From Hyphococcus sp. (GTDB lineage Bacteria > Pseudomonadota > Alphaproteobacteria > Caulobacterales > Parvularculaceae): a stretch of 64,000 nucleotides of DNA. The notes under the pieces were generated by a model that saw only the letters and a program-made list of their open reading frames with translations, was not told where the DNA came from and made no database searches. Made by a program: the position numbers and the translations under genes. Numbering within the stretch: the stretch's first letter is position 1; every line of letters begins with the position of its first letter. The stretch covers positions 30,992 through 94,991 of the forward strand of contig JAJFGE010000069.1 of assembly GCA_021776295.1 (NCBI GenBank), written 5' to 3'. Positions 52,078 to 60,735 of the stretch are shown here, piece by piece.

Positions 52078-53316
52078 TCAGGTGCAGCGCAAACCCAATG
52101 CGGTTTTCTTTTGCATCAGAAATTGTCTCGCCGCTTCATCCTGGGCAAGGCCAATCGCGCGTTCATAAGCGCCAAGGGCGTCTCCTGTGCGGCCGCGTTG
52201 CTCCAGAATATGCGCGCGCACCGCCCAATAGGCCTGATAGTTTTCAACTCGCGCCGTCTCAAGCGTATCAAGAATATGAAGCGCTTCTTCTGCGCGCGCA
52301 GCGACAGCGAGGGCGCCGGCGTAACCGACATAAGCGCCAATAGTTGGCGCGATTTCAACCAGCTGCTGGTAGAGGATGACAATTTCATCTGTGACGTCGC
52401 GGTCATGCATCCGGGCGGCGGCGTGTGCGGACTGAATGGCGGCTTCGATCTGATAGGGGCCAGGCTGGCCCAACCGCCAGGCGCGGGCCAGCGCAGCCTC
52501 GCCATGGGCGATCATTTGTTTATCCCATCGTGCGGTATTATGATTACTGAGCGGAATATAGACGCCGTTGTCGCGGCGTGCGTCTTTGCGCGCTTCCGCA
52601 TGCAGCATCAATGAGAACAGGCCCCAGCATTCGGCTTCGTTCGGCAACAGTTGCGTCAATAGACTGGCGAGATAAAGCGCTTCACTGGTGAGGTCGTGCT
52701 GGCTCGCCTCGGCGCCGGCCTCATGGTCCCATCCGGCGCCAAAGGCGGCATAGATGGCTTCAAGCACCGCCGGCAAGCGCGCGGCGAGGTCTTGTCCGCC
52801 GGGTGCGTCAAACGGAATGGCGGCGACTTTTATTTTACGCTTGGCGCGCACCAGTCTTGCGCTCATCGCGCGCGGCGACACCAAAAAAGCCGAAGCGATG
52901 CGCGCGGCGTCCAGACCGAGCACGGTTTGCAGCATCAACGGCGTACGGATGGCCGCGTCGATGGCCGGGTGTGCGCAAATGAACAGGAGCTTGAGACGCT
53001 CATCAGGAAACGGCTTGTCGGCGCGTGTCGCCGCTTCGGCTTCTTCAGCGGCGAGGCTAAGCGCCGGTGCGCTGAGGATGCGTGTATTTTGACGGCGCGC
53101 GCCATCAATCAGTTTTCGCCGCGCCGCGGTTAACAGCCAGGCTTCCGGCGAGGTCGGGGCGCCGGCTTCAGGCCAGGTCTCCAGCGCCGCCCGAAACGCT
53201 TCGCCAAGCGCATCTTCAGCCGCAGCGACATCGCGCGCGCGCGATGACAGCCAGGCCAGAAGCCGCCCATAAGACGCGCGGGCGGTCTGTTCCGCTATCG
53301 CCCGCGCATCGCTCAT
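52078..53316 (-). CDS. ECF sigma factor with C-terminal helical repeat domain (ECF42-like)
   Basis: 412 residues. Sigma region 2 (about 10-80: YGRLLAWLSSRARDVAAAEDALGEAFRAALETWP) and region 4 (about 100-165: LGLDAARIASAFLVSPRAMSARLVRAKRKI) are followed by a long DUF6596/TPR-like helical domain (about 180-400). Such sigma factors have no anti-sigma factor; they sit with YciI/DGPF genes and are classed as ECF42. Two YciI genes lie upstream on the same strand. The C-terminal domain is thought to control activity. The target regulon is unknown. Confidence 0.9.
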   Translation of the reverse strand: MSDARAIAEQTARASYGRLLAWLSSRARDVAAAEDALGEAFRAALETWPEAGAPTSPEAWLLTAARRKLIDGARRQNTRILSAPALSLAAEEAEAATRADKPFPDERLKLLFICAHPAIDAAIRTPLMLQTVLGLDAARIASAFLVSPRAMSARLVRAKRKIKVAAIPFDAPGGQDLAARLPAVLEAIYAAFGAGWDHEAGAEASQHDLTSEALYLASLLTQLLPNEAECWGLFSLMLHAEARKDARRDNGVYIPLSNHNTARWDKQMIAHGEAALARAWRLGQPGPYQIEAAIQSAHAAARMHDRDVTDEIVILYQQLVEIAPTIGAYVGYAGALAVAARAEEALHILDTLETARVENYQAYWAVRAHILEQRGRTGDALGAYERAIGLAQDEAARQFLMQKKTALGLRCT

Positions 53317-53322
53317 CGCCCA

Positions 53323-53368
53323 GAGCGCATTCGAAAAAGTGGGAACCGGTTTTTCGATAAAATGCGCG
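53323..53368. repeat. Palindromic AAAAGTGGGAACCGGTTTT repeat
   Basis: Arms GCGCATT / AATGCGC and TCGAAAAA / TTTTTCGA surround GTGGGAACCGG. It is the uninterrupted relative of the nested repeat at 1403-1473. It sits directly upstream of the sigma-factor start and may affect its expression or end the YciI transcript. Confidence 0.75.
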
Positions 53369-53420
53369 TAAAAATAAAAACTAGACCATGTTCATGGATT
53401 TTATGTTTCTCGAACATGGG

Positions 53421-53762
53421 CTACTCCCCGATATCCCAAATCGGGCGCACCTCAACATGGCCCATGGAAGCGTTGGGGCACCGCGCCGCCCATTCCAGCG
53501 CCTCGTCAAGGTTTTTCACCTCAACCATGTAAAACCCGCCAAGCTGTTCCTTGCCGTCGGCGAATGGCCCATCCTGGACGCCGCCCGCGCGGATGCGCTT
53601 GCCGTCGCGAGAATGCGCCAACGGCGCGCCGGAAATATGGATACCGGTTTTTTTCAAAGCGTCCGTATAGGCCATATAGGCGCCGTAGATGTCATTTTTT
53701 TTGGCGTCCTCCATATTTTCCCACTCATTTTCATCATTATAAAGAAGAAATAAATATTTCAT
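53421..53762 (-). CDS. YciI/DGPF-family protein 1
   Basis: 113 residues starting MKYLFLLYNDENEWENM with the motif VQDGPFADGKEQLGGFYMVEVKNLDEALEWAARCP, the DGPF signature of YciI-like dimeric alpha-beta barrel proteins. The function is unknown, but these always travel with ECF42-type sigma factors. The start overlaps the stop of the next YciI gene by four bases, so the two are co-translated. Confidence 0.9.
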   Translation of the reverse strand: MKYLFLLYNDENEWENMEDAKKNDIYGAYMAYTDALKKTGIHISGAPLAHSRDGKRIRAGGVQDGPFADGKEQLGGFYMVEVKNLDEALEWAARCPNASMGHVEVRPIWDIGE

Positions 53763-54127
53763 GGCGCTTCTCCATCATCAAGATAGGGGACCGCCCGCAC
53801 ATCGACAAAACCATTTTTCACCGCCGGGCACTTAGCGGCCCATTCTTGAGCCGCCGCCATGTCCGGCACATCAATGATGCAAAACCCGCCAAGCTGTTCC
53901 TTGGCGTCGGGGTAGGGGCCGTCTTCAACTGTGCGCACGCCGTCGCGAACGCTCACCACGGTGGCGGTCGCGGGCGGCTCTAGCGCGTTGCCGGCGTCAT
54001 AAATTGCGTTCTCGCGCATGGCGGCGCCAAAGGCGTACCATTCGCCCATAAAGGCGTCGAATTTCGCGGGGTTGTCGCGCAGCGCAAAATCTTCGGGCGC
54101 CTCATAGGGCAGCAGCATGAATTTCAT
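53759..54127 (-). CDS. YciI/DGPF-family protein 2
   Basis: 122 residues, MKFMLLPYEAPEDFALRD, with the signature VEDGPYPDAKEQLGGFCIIDVPDMAAAQEWAAKCP. It is a diverged paralogue of the neighbouring gene, probably from tandem duplication. It is the first gene of the YciI2-YciI1-sigma unit. Two paralogues beside one sigma factor suggest a heterodimer or two ligands. Confidence 0.9.
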   Translation of the reverse strand: MKFMLLPYEAPEDFALRDNPAKFDAFMGEWYAFGAAMRENAIYDAGNALEPPATATVVSVRDGVRTVEDGPYPDAKEQLGGFCIIDVPDMAAAQEWAAKCPAVKNGFVDVRAVPYLDDGEAP

Positions 54128-54388
54128 TTTTATCTCCCTTGTATAAAAGCAAGCCCATTGGCCTCGCCATCACTATGACGCCTATCGGCCTGGCGGATCG
54201 ACATCGGCGCGCCTTATTCCACCCTGGCGGCAAAAATTGGAATTGGCGTTCAATGGCTTAACAGTGCGGCTCATCTGCAATCATACCGGAATATCACAAT
54301 TTGGCGTATTATGGGTGCGTCGGCCAATCGGTCGTTGGCAAATCTTGCAACGCCGAATACTATAGGCTGGACGGGTACTGAGGGGAGC

Positions 54389-55213
54389 ATGGCGCAAATG
54401 CTAAGGCTGCGGATGAGTTGGCGAGCGGGCTTGTGGCTCAGCGTTATCGCGCTTGTGCTATCCGGCTGCGGCGAGAAGGCAGGCTCGCAGGCGGTGCGCG
54501 AGAATGACCCGTTGCCGTCGGCGGTGTCCGACAGTGAAAATGTCGCCGAGGCGCCTGAACCGATGGCCGAAGAAATAGCTGAAATCCGCAGCGGCGATCC
54601 GGTTGACGATGATGTTGAATTTATCTACCGGCTCGGTCTTATTCGCGGTCATCTGTTGTCGTTTATCGAACTTTACCGCGCCGAAGCCTTTGAGATGGCG
54701 TCGGCACATGTGCAACATCCCGGCAACGAACTTTACGATGCGCTTATTCCGGCGTTTGAAGCGCGCGCATCGGCAAGCTTCGCCGATGGGCTGACGGCGC
54801 TTGCGGACGCATCAGCCGAGCGCGGCGATGTCAACGCGGTTTACGCCGACCTCGTAGTCTCTATCCGCGCGACCGCGCCGAAAACCAGCGTTGCGGTCAA
54901 ACTGCTGGCGATATCGAAGATGGTGGCGACGGCGGCGGAAGAGTTTGACGCCGGTGTCGCCGATGACGGCGCGATTGTCGATGCGCATGAATATCAGGAC
55001 GCGTTCGGGTTCTTGTCCGTCGCGCGCGAGATGCTGGCCTCGGAAAACTCAAGCGACATCAACGAGACAGAAGCCATCGCCGTCGCCCACGAACAGCTCG
55101 ACCTTTCGATGAACGCATTTGCCGGGCTTTTGGCGGAGGAGACCGAGGGCGAGGCCGAGACGATTTACACCGCAGCGGCGCAAATTGAGCGGGCGGTGCT
55201 GCGGCTGCAATAG
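54389..55213 (+). CDS. Predicted lipoprotein, unknown function
   Basis: 274 residues from ATG 54389. The signal peptide ends at a lipobox (LVLSGC-GE). It is acidic after the cysteine, then helical. DDDVEFIYRLGLIRGHLLSFIELYRAEAFEMASAHVQHPGNELYDALIPAF is the most distinctive stretch and the rest is alanine-rich helices with no family I recognise. AGGGGAGC lies directly before the chosen ATG; ATG 54398 is an alternative. The track's first residues are not supported by a ribosome-binding site. Confidence 0.65.
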   Translation: MAQMLRLRMSWRAGLWLSVIALVLSGCGEKAGSQAVRENDPLPSAVSDSENVAEAPEPMAEEIAEIRSGDPVDDDVEFIYRLGLIRGHLLSFIELYRAEAFEMASAHVQHPGNELYDALIPAFEARASASFADGLTALADASAERGDVNAVYADLVVSIRATAPKTSVAVKLLAISKMVATAAEEFDAGVADDGAIVDAHEYQDAFGFLSVAREMLASENSSDINETEAIAVAHEQLDLSMNAFAGLLAEETEGEAETIYTAAAQIERAVLRLQ

Positions 55214-55272
55214 GGCGCGGGTGCGGCAAGGGTTGGCCCTATGTGGATGGTTGCAGAATGCTGAGGAAAGGC

Positions 55273-55491
55273 ATGCCCCCCTTGTTATGCGACACTCAAA
55301 ACAATTTTGGCGATTTACCCGATGTTCTTCGTGACCCGGCAACCATTGATCTTGATCATGTTGGCGTCATTTTTCCGGGTTACACTGTTAAGTTGAGTAG
55401 AAACGTCGAGAGAACTGATAGGGAGGCAACTGACACAAGTGCAACGTGTTCGTTTGGTGATTTTGATACATCAAGGCAGGGTTTAAAATGA
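55273..55491 (+). CDS. Possible small ORF coupled to the flavodoxin gene
   Basis: 72 codons from ATG 55273, which has AGGAAAGG just upstream. The stop TGA overlaps the next gene's ATG (ATGA), as in coupled translation. The peptide has no recognisable fold or motif, but the coupling geometry and ribosome-binding site are better than chance frames around it. It may also be a decayed gene. The rest of the 274-base gap (55214-55272) shows nothing. Confidence 0.3.
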   Translation: MPPLLCDTQNNFGDLPDVLRDPATIDLDHVGVIFPGYTVKLSRNVERTDREATDTSATCSFGDFDTSRQGLK

Positions 55492-56009
55492 ATGGTGCAA
55501 TTTTTTTCTCGGGTCAGTACGGCAGCACGGCTCAATATGCCGATTGGATAGGCGAAGCGACCAGTTTGCCGGTGTTTGATGTGAACGCCGCCAATGCTGA
55601 TCCATCGAAGTACGACTTTTTGATCCTTGGCAGCTCGGTGATCATTTACAAGCTGACAATCCGCAAATGGGTGAAAAGAAATTTGGCCAGCATCGAGAAC
55701 AAGCCGGTAATTCTGTTCACCGTTTCTGGCGCCCCGGCCGGGTCGAAACTTGATGGGTGGATTGCTGATTGCCTACCCGCAACCTTGGTTTCACAAATGA
55801 AGCATGTTGCGCTGCGCGGCAGGATGAACCCAGAGGATCTCAGCTGGTGGGTCAGGATGATTTTGAAAATCGGCGCCTGGAAAAATGATGACCCCGAAGC
55901 TAAGCAACAAGAGCTGGAGGGGTTTGACTTCATGGACAAGTCCGACATTGAACCGATTCCAAAACTGGTTCAGCAATTCCAGTCAAGCGAGGCATCGCCT
56001 TCTCAATAA
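55488..56009 (+). CDS. Flavodoxin-domain protein, HemG-like
   Basis: 173 residues. N-terminal flavodoxin FMN loop (GAIFFSGQYGSTAQYADWIGEA) and a second strand-loop (YDFLILGSSVIIYKLTIRKWVKRNL) match small flavodoxin-like proteins such as HemG, the protoporphyrinogen oxidase. The end is charged. Oxidoreductase with FMN is likely, but heme synthesis is not shown: no other heme genes are near. A gap of 278 bases follows before the DNA polymerase gene, in which I see only the SOS-type promoter. Confidence 0.8.
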   Translation: MNGAIFFSGQYGSTAQYADWIGEATSLPVFDVNAANADPSKYDFLILGSSVIIYKLTIRKWVKRNLASIENKPVILFTVSGAPAGSKLDGWIADCLPATLVSQMKHVALRGRMNPEDLSWWVRMILKIGAWKNDDPEAKQQELEGFDFMDKSDIEPIPKLVQQFQSSEASPSQ

Positions 56010-56282
56010 GTCGACCCTGCCCAGCGCCAGCGTCATGTCCGCTTCTAATGTTCGCCTGCCGCATATGCCAACATTGGTATCATCGAAACAATGGAAGTTG
56101 TTTTCAATGTCTTCTTTGATACGTGAGCCCGCCAAATTCGAAAGCTGACACAAAGTCGGTAATTGGCGATTTTTGAACTTTCGGCTTTTCTGTCACGGAT
56201 GGCAGATTTTGTGGAAACGGTCACTGGGATTTCAAACTGAGAGACTATTGGCGGCGGCGCGGCTAGACAGGGCACGGCAAAT

Positions 56283-56297
56283 GTTCTATGTTTGTTC
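56283..56297 (+). promoter_or_regulatory. SOS box (LexA site) over the polymerase start codon
   Basis: GTTC-TATGTTT-GTTC, the exact alphaproteobacterial LexA consensus GTTC-N7-GTTC. It covers the ATG at 56288 used by the track. The polymerase gene should thus be repressed by LexA and induced by DNA damage. It suggests either a start downstream (GTG 56300) or a nearly leaderless mRNA. Confidence 0.75.
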
Positions 56298-57658
56298 TCG
56301 TGCGCTCTAAACCAGAAACACCCCCGGACATCTACCATCCCGCAGATGGGCTCGCCTATCTGTTTCTTGATTTCAACGCCTATTTCGCCAGCGTTGAGCA
56401 GCATGACCATCCTGAATTGCGCGGCCGGCCGGTGATCGTCACGCCGTTAATGTCGGAATATACCGGCGCGATCGCCGCCAGCTATGAAGCCAAAGCCTTT
56501 GGGATCAAACGCGGAACCAAAGTCCGCGATGCGCGCATTTTGTGCCCGGACATCGCGGTGATGCCGGCGCGCCACGACCGCTATGTTGAGTTGCATAAAG
56601 TCCTGATGCAGGAAATCGAGCGGCATTTGCCGCTGGTGAAGGTCTATTCAATTGACGAGGCCGCCTATCGCCTGTCGCGGTCGGAACGCAAGCGCGCGCT
56701 GGCGATGGAAATCGCGCGGCGGATCAAACGCGGCCTCGCCGACAATGTCGGGCCGGCCTTACGCGCCTCTATCGGGCTTGCGCCAACGACGCTCCTCGCC
56801 AAGCTTGCCGCCGAGCGGGTAAAGCCGGACGGGCTGACGGTTTTGGAATTGAGCGACTTGCCCGGCAGGCTCGCCGATATGCCGCTTACGGACATTCCGG
56901 GCGTCGGCGCTGGGGTCACGGCGCGGTTGGCGCGGGTGGGCGTGACCGACTTTACCGCGCTGTGGAACCTGCAGCCGAAACATGCGCGCGCGATCTGGGG
57001 CTCGGTGATGGGCGAGCGCTTCTGGTATGGGCTGCACGGATATGACACAGAAGACGCGCCGACCAAGAAATCGATGATCGGCCATAGCCGGGTTCTGACC
57101 AAAGACCATGAACCGCCGGATCGCGCGAGAATTGTCGCGCGCGCGCTGCTCCTCAAAGCCGCAAGCCGGCTTCGCCATTATGAAATGCATGCGGGCGGAC
57201 TTAGCGTGTCGTTACGGCTGCGGCCCGAAGGACGGTGGGAGGCGCGCCGGCGGTTTGCCCATTCGCAGGATTCCTTCCGGTTTTTAAACGCGCTCGATGA
57301 GATATGGGCGGACTATCTTGACCATCGGCAGGCGGATAACGCCGCGGTGCGGATTGGCGGCGTGACGGTTTATCTCCATGGGCTGGCCAAGCCGGAGGAT
57401 ATGGTGATGCAGCAGGGGGATCTTTTTGCCAGCGCCGCCAGCGAGCAAGGCAATGATAAGCGCGCCCGGCTGTGGCGGGCTGTTGACCGGATGAACGCCG
57501 ACCGGGACGCAAAATTTCGCAAGCTCAGCGGCGCGGAAAAATCAGCGCCGCATCGCCGACAGGTCGGCCTGGCGAGCCAGTCCGGCCTGGACCTCAACTA
57601 TCTTGGCGCCAAGATTGCGTTTGCGCGCGTGCCGGATGAGGCGGAGTTTTTGTATTGA
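56288..57658 (+). CDS. dinB: Y-family DNA polymerase, DinB-like
   Basis: 456 residues from ATG 56288, or 452 from GTG 56300. Palm metal ligands are visible: D28 in LDFNAYFASVEQ and D123/E124 in YSIDEAAYRLS. Helix-hairpin-helix thumb motifs (DIPGVGAGVTARLARVGVTDFTALW) and a little-finger domain (about 260-360) follow. SIDEAAYRL differs from the canonical SIDEAFLD, so it is a divergent branch. It performs translesion synthesis. The SOS box at its start supports DNA-damage control. No imuA/dnaE2 is adjacent. Confidence 0.9.
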   Translation: MFVLVRSKPETPPDIYHPADGLAYLFLDFNAYFASVEQHDHPELRGRPVIVTPLMSEYTGAIAASYEAKAFGIKRGTKVRDARILCPDIAVMPARHDRYVELHKVLMQEIERHLPLVKVYSIDEAAYRLSRSERKRALAMEIARRIKRGLADNVGPALRASIGLAPTTLLAKLAAERVKPDGLTVLELSDLPGRLADMPLTDIPGVGAGVTARLARVGVTDFTALWNLQPKHARAIWGSVMGERFWYGLHGYDTEDAPTKKSMIGHSRVLTKDHEPPDRARIVARALLLKAASRLRHYEMHAGGLSVSLRLRPEGRWEARRRFAHSQDSFRFLNALDEIWADYLDHRQADNAAVRIGGVTVYLHGLAKPEDMVMQQGDLFASAASEQGNDKRARLWRAVDRMNADRDAKFRKLSGAEKSAPHRRQVGLASQSGLDLNYLGAKIAFARVPDEAEFLY

Positions 57659-57685
57659 TAAGGCCGCCCTGAGCGCTGGCCTTGT

Positions 57686-58654
57686 TCAAAGCAGTTTGCG
57701 CCATAGCGGCCGGTCATCATTCTCAGAACGGCGCGGCTGCTTTAGCTCTTTTGGATTCCACGGCCCGTAGCTGAAACTGCGCGCGCCCTGTCGCGGCGCA
57801 TAGCCGGTCATGGTGACGCGCTGCCCATTATCGCTAATCGCGGCGGCTTCCTCTTCGATATATTTAACGCCGGAGTTGCGCCGGACAGTGTCGGGAAATA
57901 ACGCCATCAGCTGCATGATTTCCTTCGGCATATCTATGGAAGCATTAAGCCCAAGCTCGAGCGCTTCGGCGTGGCGTATCGGATAATCATGCGTCCAGCG
58001 CCCGGAAGACAATTGTTCGGCAATCGAGATCGCCGCGTTTTCCGACACCGTTCCCGACAATAATTCGCGCGCCGCGCTTTGTAGCTGGTTAATCGCCATA
58101 GCGCCCACATCAGCGAGAATAAGCGTATAATCATCCGTTGTCTGAATAGGTTTATCCTGCGCGACGCGCACCAGCGAGGCTGCGGGCAGTCCATCAATTT
58201 GCGGATCGATAGGCCCGAGGACAGCGTGCTCGCTAAGCACGATATTGTCGGCGGCCAGGGCGATCAGCGTGCCGCCGGACATCGCATAATGCGGAACAAA
58301 GACGGTTGTCCGACCGGGATGGGCTTTGATTGCGCGGGCGATTTGCAAGGCTGGCAACACCAGACCGCCCGGCGTGTGCATGACAAATTCAAGCGGTTTA
58401 TTGGGCGGCGTTTTGCGGATCGCTTCGAGAATGTCCTCAGCATCGTTCAGATCAATATAGCTCAGCATCGGAATACCGAGCAGGCCCATCGGTTCGGTGC
58501 GATGCACCACGGCGATGATGCGGCTTTTGCGTTTCTTCTGAATTTTCGAAAACGTGTTGACGAGTTCGCTATGGCGCTGGCGGTTGGCCAGCCCGCGCGA
58601 CAGGAAGAACAGCACAATCAGTATTATGGGCAGCGCGCCCCAGAAACCTTCCAT
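57686..58654 (-). CDS. Membrane-anchored SDH-family Clp-fold serine protease
   Basis: 322 residues. One N-terminal membrane helix (about 5-22) is followed by a ClpP/SppA-like fold: VMHTPGGLVLPALQIARAIKAHPG, the nucleophile region HYAMSGGTLIALAADNIVLSEHAVLGPIDPQI (Ser in SGG). This matches the family listed as serine dehydrogenase proteinase (SDH). The active site may face the cytoplasm. I start at 58654, where the protein reads MEGFWGALPIIL; the track's 12 extra residues are not hydrophobic. It is monocistronic. Confidence 0.85.
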   Translation of the reverse strand: MEGFWGALPIILIVLFFLSRGLANRQRHSELVNTFSKIQKKRKSRIIAVVHRTEPMGLLGIPMLSYIDLNDAEDILEAIRKTPPNKPLEFVMHTPGGLVLPALQIARAIKAHPGRTTVFVPHYAMSGGTLIALAADNIVLSEHAVLGPIDPQIDGLPAASLVRVAQDKPIQTTDDYTLILADVGAMAINQLQSAARELLSGTVSENAAISIAEQLSSGRWTHDYPIRHAEALELGLNASIDMPKEIMQLMALFPDTVRRNSGVKYIEEEAAAISDNGQRVTMTGYAPRQGARSFSYGPWNPKELKQPRRSENDDRPLWRKLL

Positions 58655-58741
58655 CCCCGAATACCCCTTTACACACAACAGCGCGAGCATTTCCGGATAA
58701 GTGTGACGCGGTTATCCGATAGAAATGCGACAACAAACAAT

Positions 58742-58784
58742 CTAGAGCAAATCCGTGATTCAAATTAACTCGGATTTGCTCTAG
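58742..58784. repeat. Palindromic repeat, TAGAGCA family, copy 2
   Basis: Perfect 14-bp inverted repeat CTAGAGCAAATCCG / CGGATTTGCTCTAG with a 15-base loop. It shares outer bases and loop pattern (TGATT-CAAATT) with copy 1 at 1486-1526. It lies in the gap between the protease gene and the hydrolase gene, both minus strand. Confidence 0.8.
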
Positions 58785-58825
58785 GAGAGCTTAGGGGTTT
58801 TTAGGGCGGGTGAAAAGGGCGGGTT

Positions 58826-59704
58826 TTATGCGTTGCAGCGCCAATGTTCAATCAACGCTTCGGCGCATTCACTCGGCTTGTCGCTGGATATCCAGTGGCT
58901 GGCGCCGGTAATGCGTTGATAGCGCCACGGCGCCTCGACAAAGTTTCTGGATAATTTCATCTGCCTTTCGGTGAGATATTTCTCGCCGTCGCTCCACAGG
59001 CCAAGGGTTGGAATGCGCACGGTTTCCTCACCGAAAGCGCCCCATTTTGGCGGGCGGACCATCCGCACGAGCGAAAGATTGGCGCGATACCAGTTGAGCC
59101 CCGCCGTCAGCCGGCCCGGTCGTGTGAGATTTGCGATGACGGTTTCAATATCGTTATGCGCGGTCCAGTGACGCCGCAAGAACATCCAATCGTTGAAACG
59201 GTAAGCCGCTTCGCAGAGGCCGCGCAGTTGATGAAACAAAATGTACCAGCTCAATTTCAATTGCTGCGGGCCGGCCCGTAAGTAAGCCCGCGGATGGCCA
59301 ACCGAGAGCGCGGCCAGCGTTGTGAACCGCTCGGGATAGTGCGCAGCCAGGCTCCATGCGACCGGGGCGCCGAAATCATGGCCGACAATATGCGCGCGTT
59401 GTATATTCAGTATATCCATGATCTTCAAAATATCAGGGATTGCGCCGGCGTTGATTTCATAATCAGCCTTGCGCGCGGCCATATCGCTCTCGCCAAAGCC
59501 GCGCAGATCCGGCGCGATTACGCGAAACCCCGCCGCAACCAGCATGGGCGTCATCGCCGCCCAGATCTCGGACGTGTCGGGAAAGCCGTGCAAGAAGATT
59601 GCAGCCGGCGCCGCCTCATCGCCGCTATCGCGGACGAAGTGGGCGAGGCTGTTGGCTTGGATGCGGTGAGTTGTGTTGCGCAAAGGAAGCCTAACCGCCC
59701 TCAC
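58826..59704 (-). CDS. Alpha/beta hydrolase, epoxide-hydrolase-like
   Basis: 292 residues. Oxyanion motif HGFPDTSEIW, nucleophile elbow VGHDFGAPVAW with aspartate as nucleophile, PDLRGFGESDM, and terminal histidine GASHWIS. Aspartate as nucleophile points to epoxide hydrolases or dehalogenases, not esterases. The start is GTG 59704, without a good ribosome-binding site; a TTG 21 bases downstream is possible. It is 37 bases after moxR, in the place where moxR's partner usually sits. Confidence 0.85.
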   Translation of the reverse strand: MRAVRLPLRNTTHRIQANSLAHFVRDSGDEAAPAAIFLHGFPDTSEIWAAMTPMLVAAGFRVIAPDLRGFGESDMAARKADYEINAGAIPDILKIMDILNIQRAHIVGHDFGAPVAWSLAAHYPERFTTLAALSVGHPRAYLRAGPQQLKLSWYILFHQLRGLCEAAYRFNDWMFLRRHWTAHNDIETVIANLTRPGRLTAGLNWYRANLSLVRMVRPPKWGAFGEETVRIPTLGLWSDGEKYLTERQMKLSRNFVEAPWRYQRITGASHWISSDKPSECAEALIEHWRCNA

Positions 59705-59716
59705 GGTAAATTATGA

Positions 59717-59761
59717 TTAGCCGCCTTCGCGGCGGGATAAGTTAGCCGCCTTCGCGGCGGG
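59717..59761. repeat. 25-base tandem duplication at the moxR 3' end
   Basis: TTAGCCGCCTTCGCGGCGGG occurs at 59717 and 59742. The second copy encodes the moxR C-terminus (RREGG-stop) and the first is an extra copy just past it. Each copy forms a short CCGC/GCGG hairpin. It looks like a slippage or repair scar. Confidence 0.7.
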
Positions 59762-60587
59762 TTAAAAACGCTAGCCGCTCAAACAGATGTACGTCCTGCT
59801 CGTTCTTTAACAAAGCCCCGTGCAGCGGCGGGATCGCCTTGCGCGGGTCGCGCTCGGAAAGGATTTCGTTCGGCACGTCTTCGGACAATAACAGCTTCAG
59901 CCAGTCGAGCAGCTCCGATGTCGAGGGCTTTTTCTTCAACCCCGGAACTTCGCGCACTTCATAGAAAATTTTCAAGGCGTCGGCGACCAGGCGCTTCTTT
60001 ATGCCAGGATAATGCACCTCGACGATCTCTTCCATGGTCCGGGCGTCAGGAAATTTGATGTAATGAAAAAAGCACCGCCGCAGAAAAGCATCCGGGAGTT
60101 CTTTTTCGTTATTCGAGGTGATGATAATGATCGGGCGTTGCTTGGCGCGGACCGTCTCTTTGGTCTCATAAACAAAGAACTCCATTCGGTCGAGTTCCTG
60201 CAACAAATCATTGGGAAACTCGATATCGGCCTTGTCGATTTCATCGATCAATAACACCGGGCGCTCGTCAGAGGTGAACGCATCCCATAATTTGCCGCGC
60301 TTGATATAGTTGCGCACATCGCGTGCGCGCTCCTCGCCAAGTTGTCCGTCGCGCAACCGCGCAACCGCGTCATACTCATAAAGCCCCTGATGGGCTTTGG
60401 TGGTCGACTTGATATGCCACTCCAACAGTGGCGCGCCGAGCGCTTTTGCAACCTCGATGGCGAGCACGGTCTTGCCGGTGCCGGGCTCGCCCTTGACCAG
60501 CAGCGGACGCTCCAGCGTCACCGCTGCATTGACCGCGACTTTGAGATCTTCGGTTGCGATATAGTCACTGGTGCCGACAAATTTCAC
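59742..60587 (-). CDS. MoxR-family AAA+ ATPase
   Basis: 281 residues. Walker A GEPGTGKT (about 36-43), Walker B VLLIDEIDKAD, sensor 1 TSNNEKELPDAFLRRC, and the C-terminal lid. MoxR ATPases are chaperone-like and usually work with a VWA-domain protein encoded next door. Here the next genes are an alpha/beta hydrolase and a protease, so the usual partner is missing or elsewhere. The start is supported by ATG with GGAG-like GGAGAAAACGCCCC upstream. Confidence 0.93.
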   Translation of the reverse strand: MKFVGTSDYIATEDLKVAVNAAVTLERPLLVKGEPGTGKTVLAIEVAKALGAPLLEWHIKSTTKAHQGLYEYDAVARLRDGQLGEERARDVRNYIKRGKLWDAFTSDERPVLLIDEIDKADIEFPNDLLQELDRMEFFVYETKETVRAKQRPIIIITSNNEKELPDAFLRRCFFHYIKFPDARTMEEIVEVHYPGIKKRLVADALKIFYEVREVPGLKKKPSTSELLDWLKLLLSEDVPNEILSERDPRKAIPPLHGALLKNEQDVHLFERLAFLTRREGG

Positions 60588-60735
60588 GGGGCGTTTTCTC
60601 CTTGGCGATGTTGGAAAAACTTATCGGCGCGCGTCGCCTCCCGCAAGCGTTTAACTCAGCGGGTGCGCCAAAGCCTTTGATCTTATAAGGAAAATCCGGC
60701 AGATTGGCGCGCCGGTTTTGGGATGGAGATTTTTG

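Noticed and set aside
53423-54310. tRNA or small RNA in the gap before the lipoprotein gene
   Set aside because: No cloverleaf, CCA end or terminator hairpin could be recognised.
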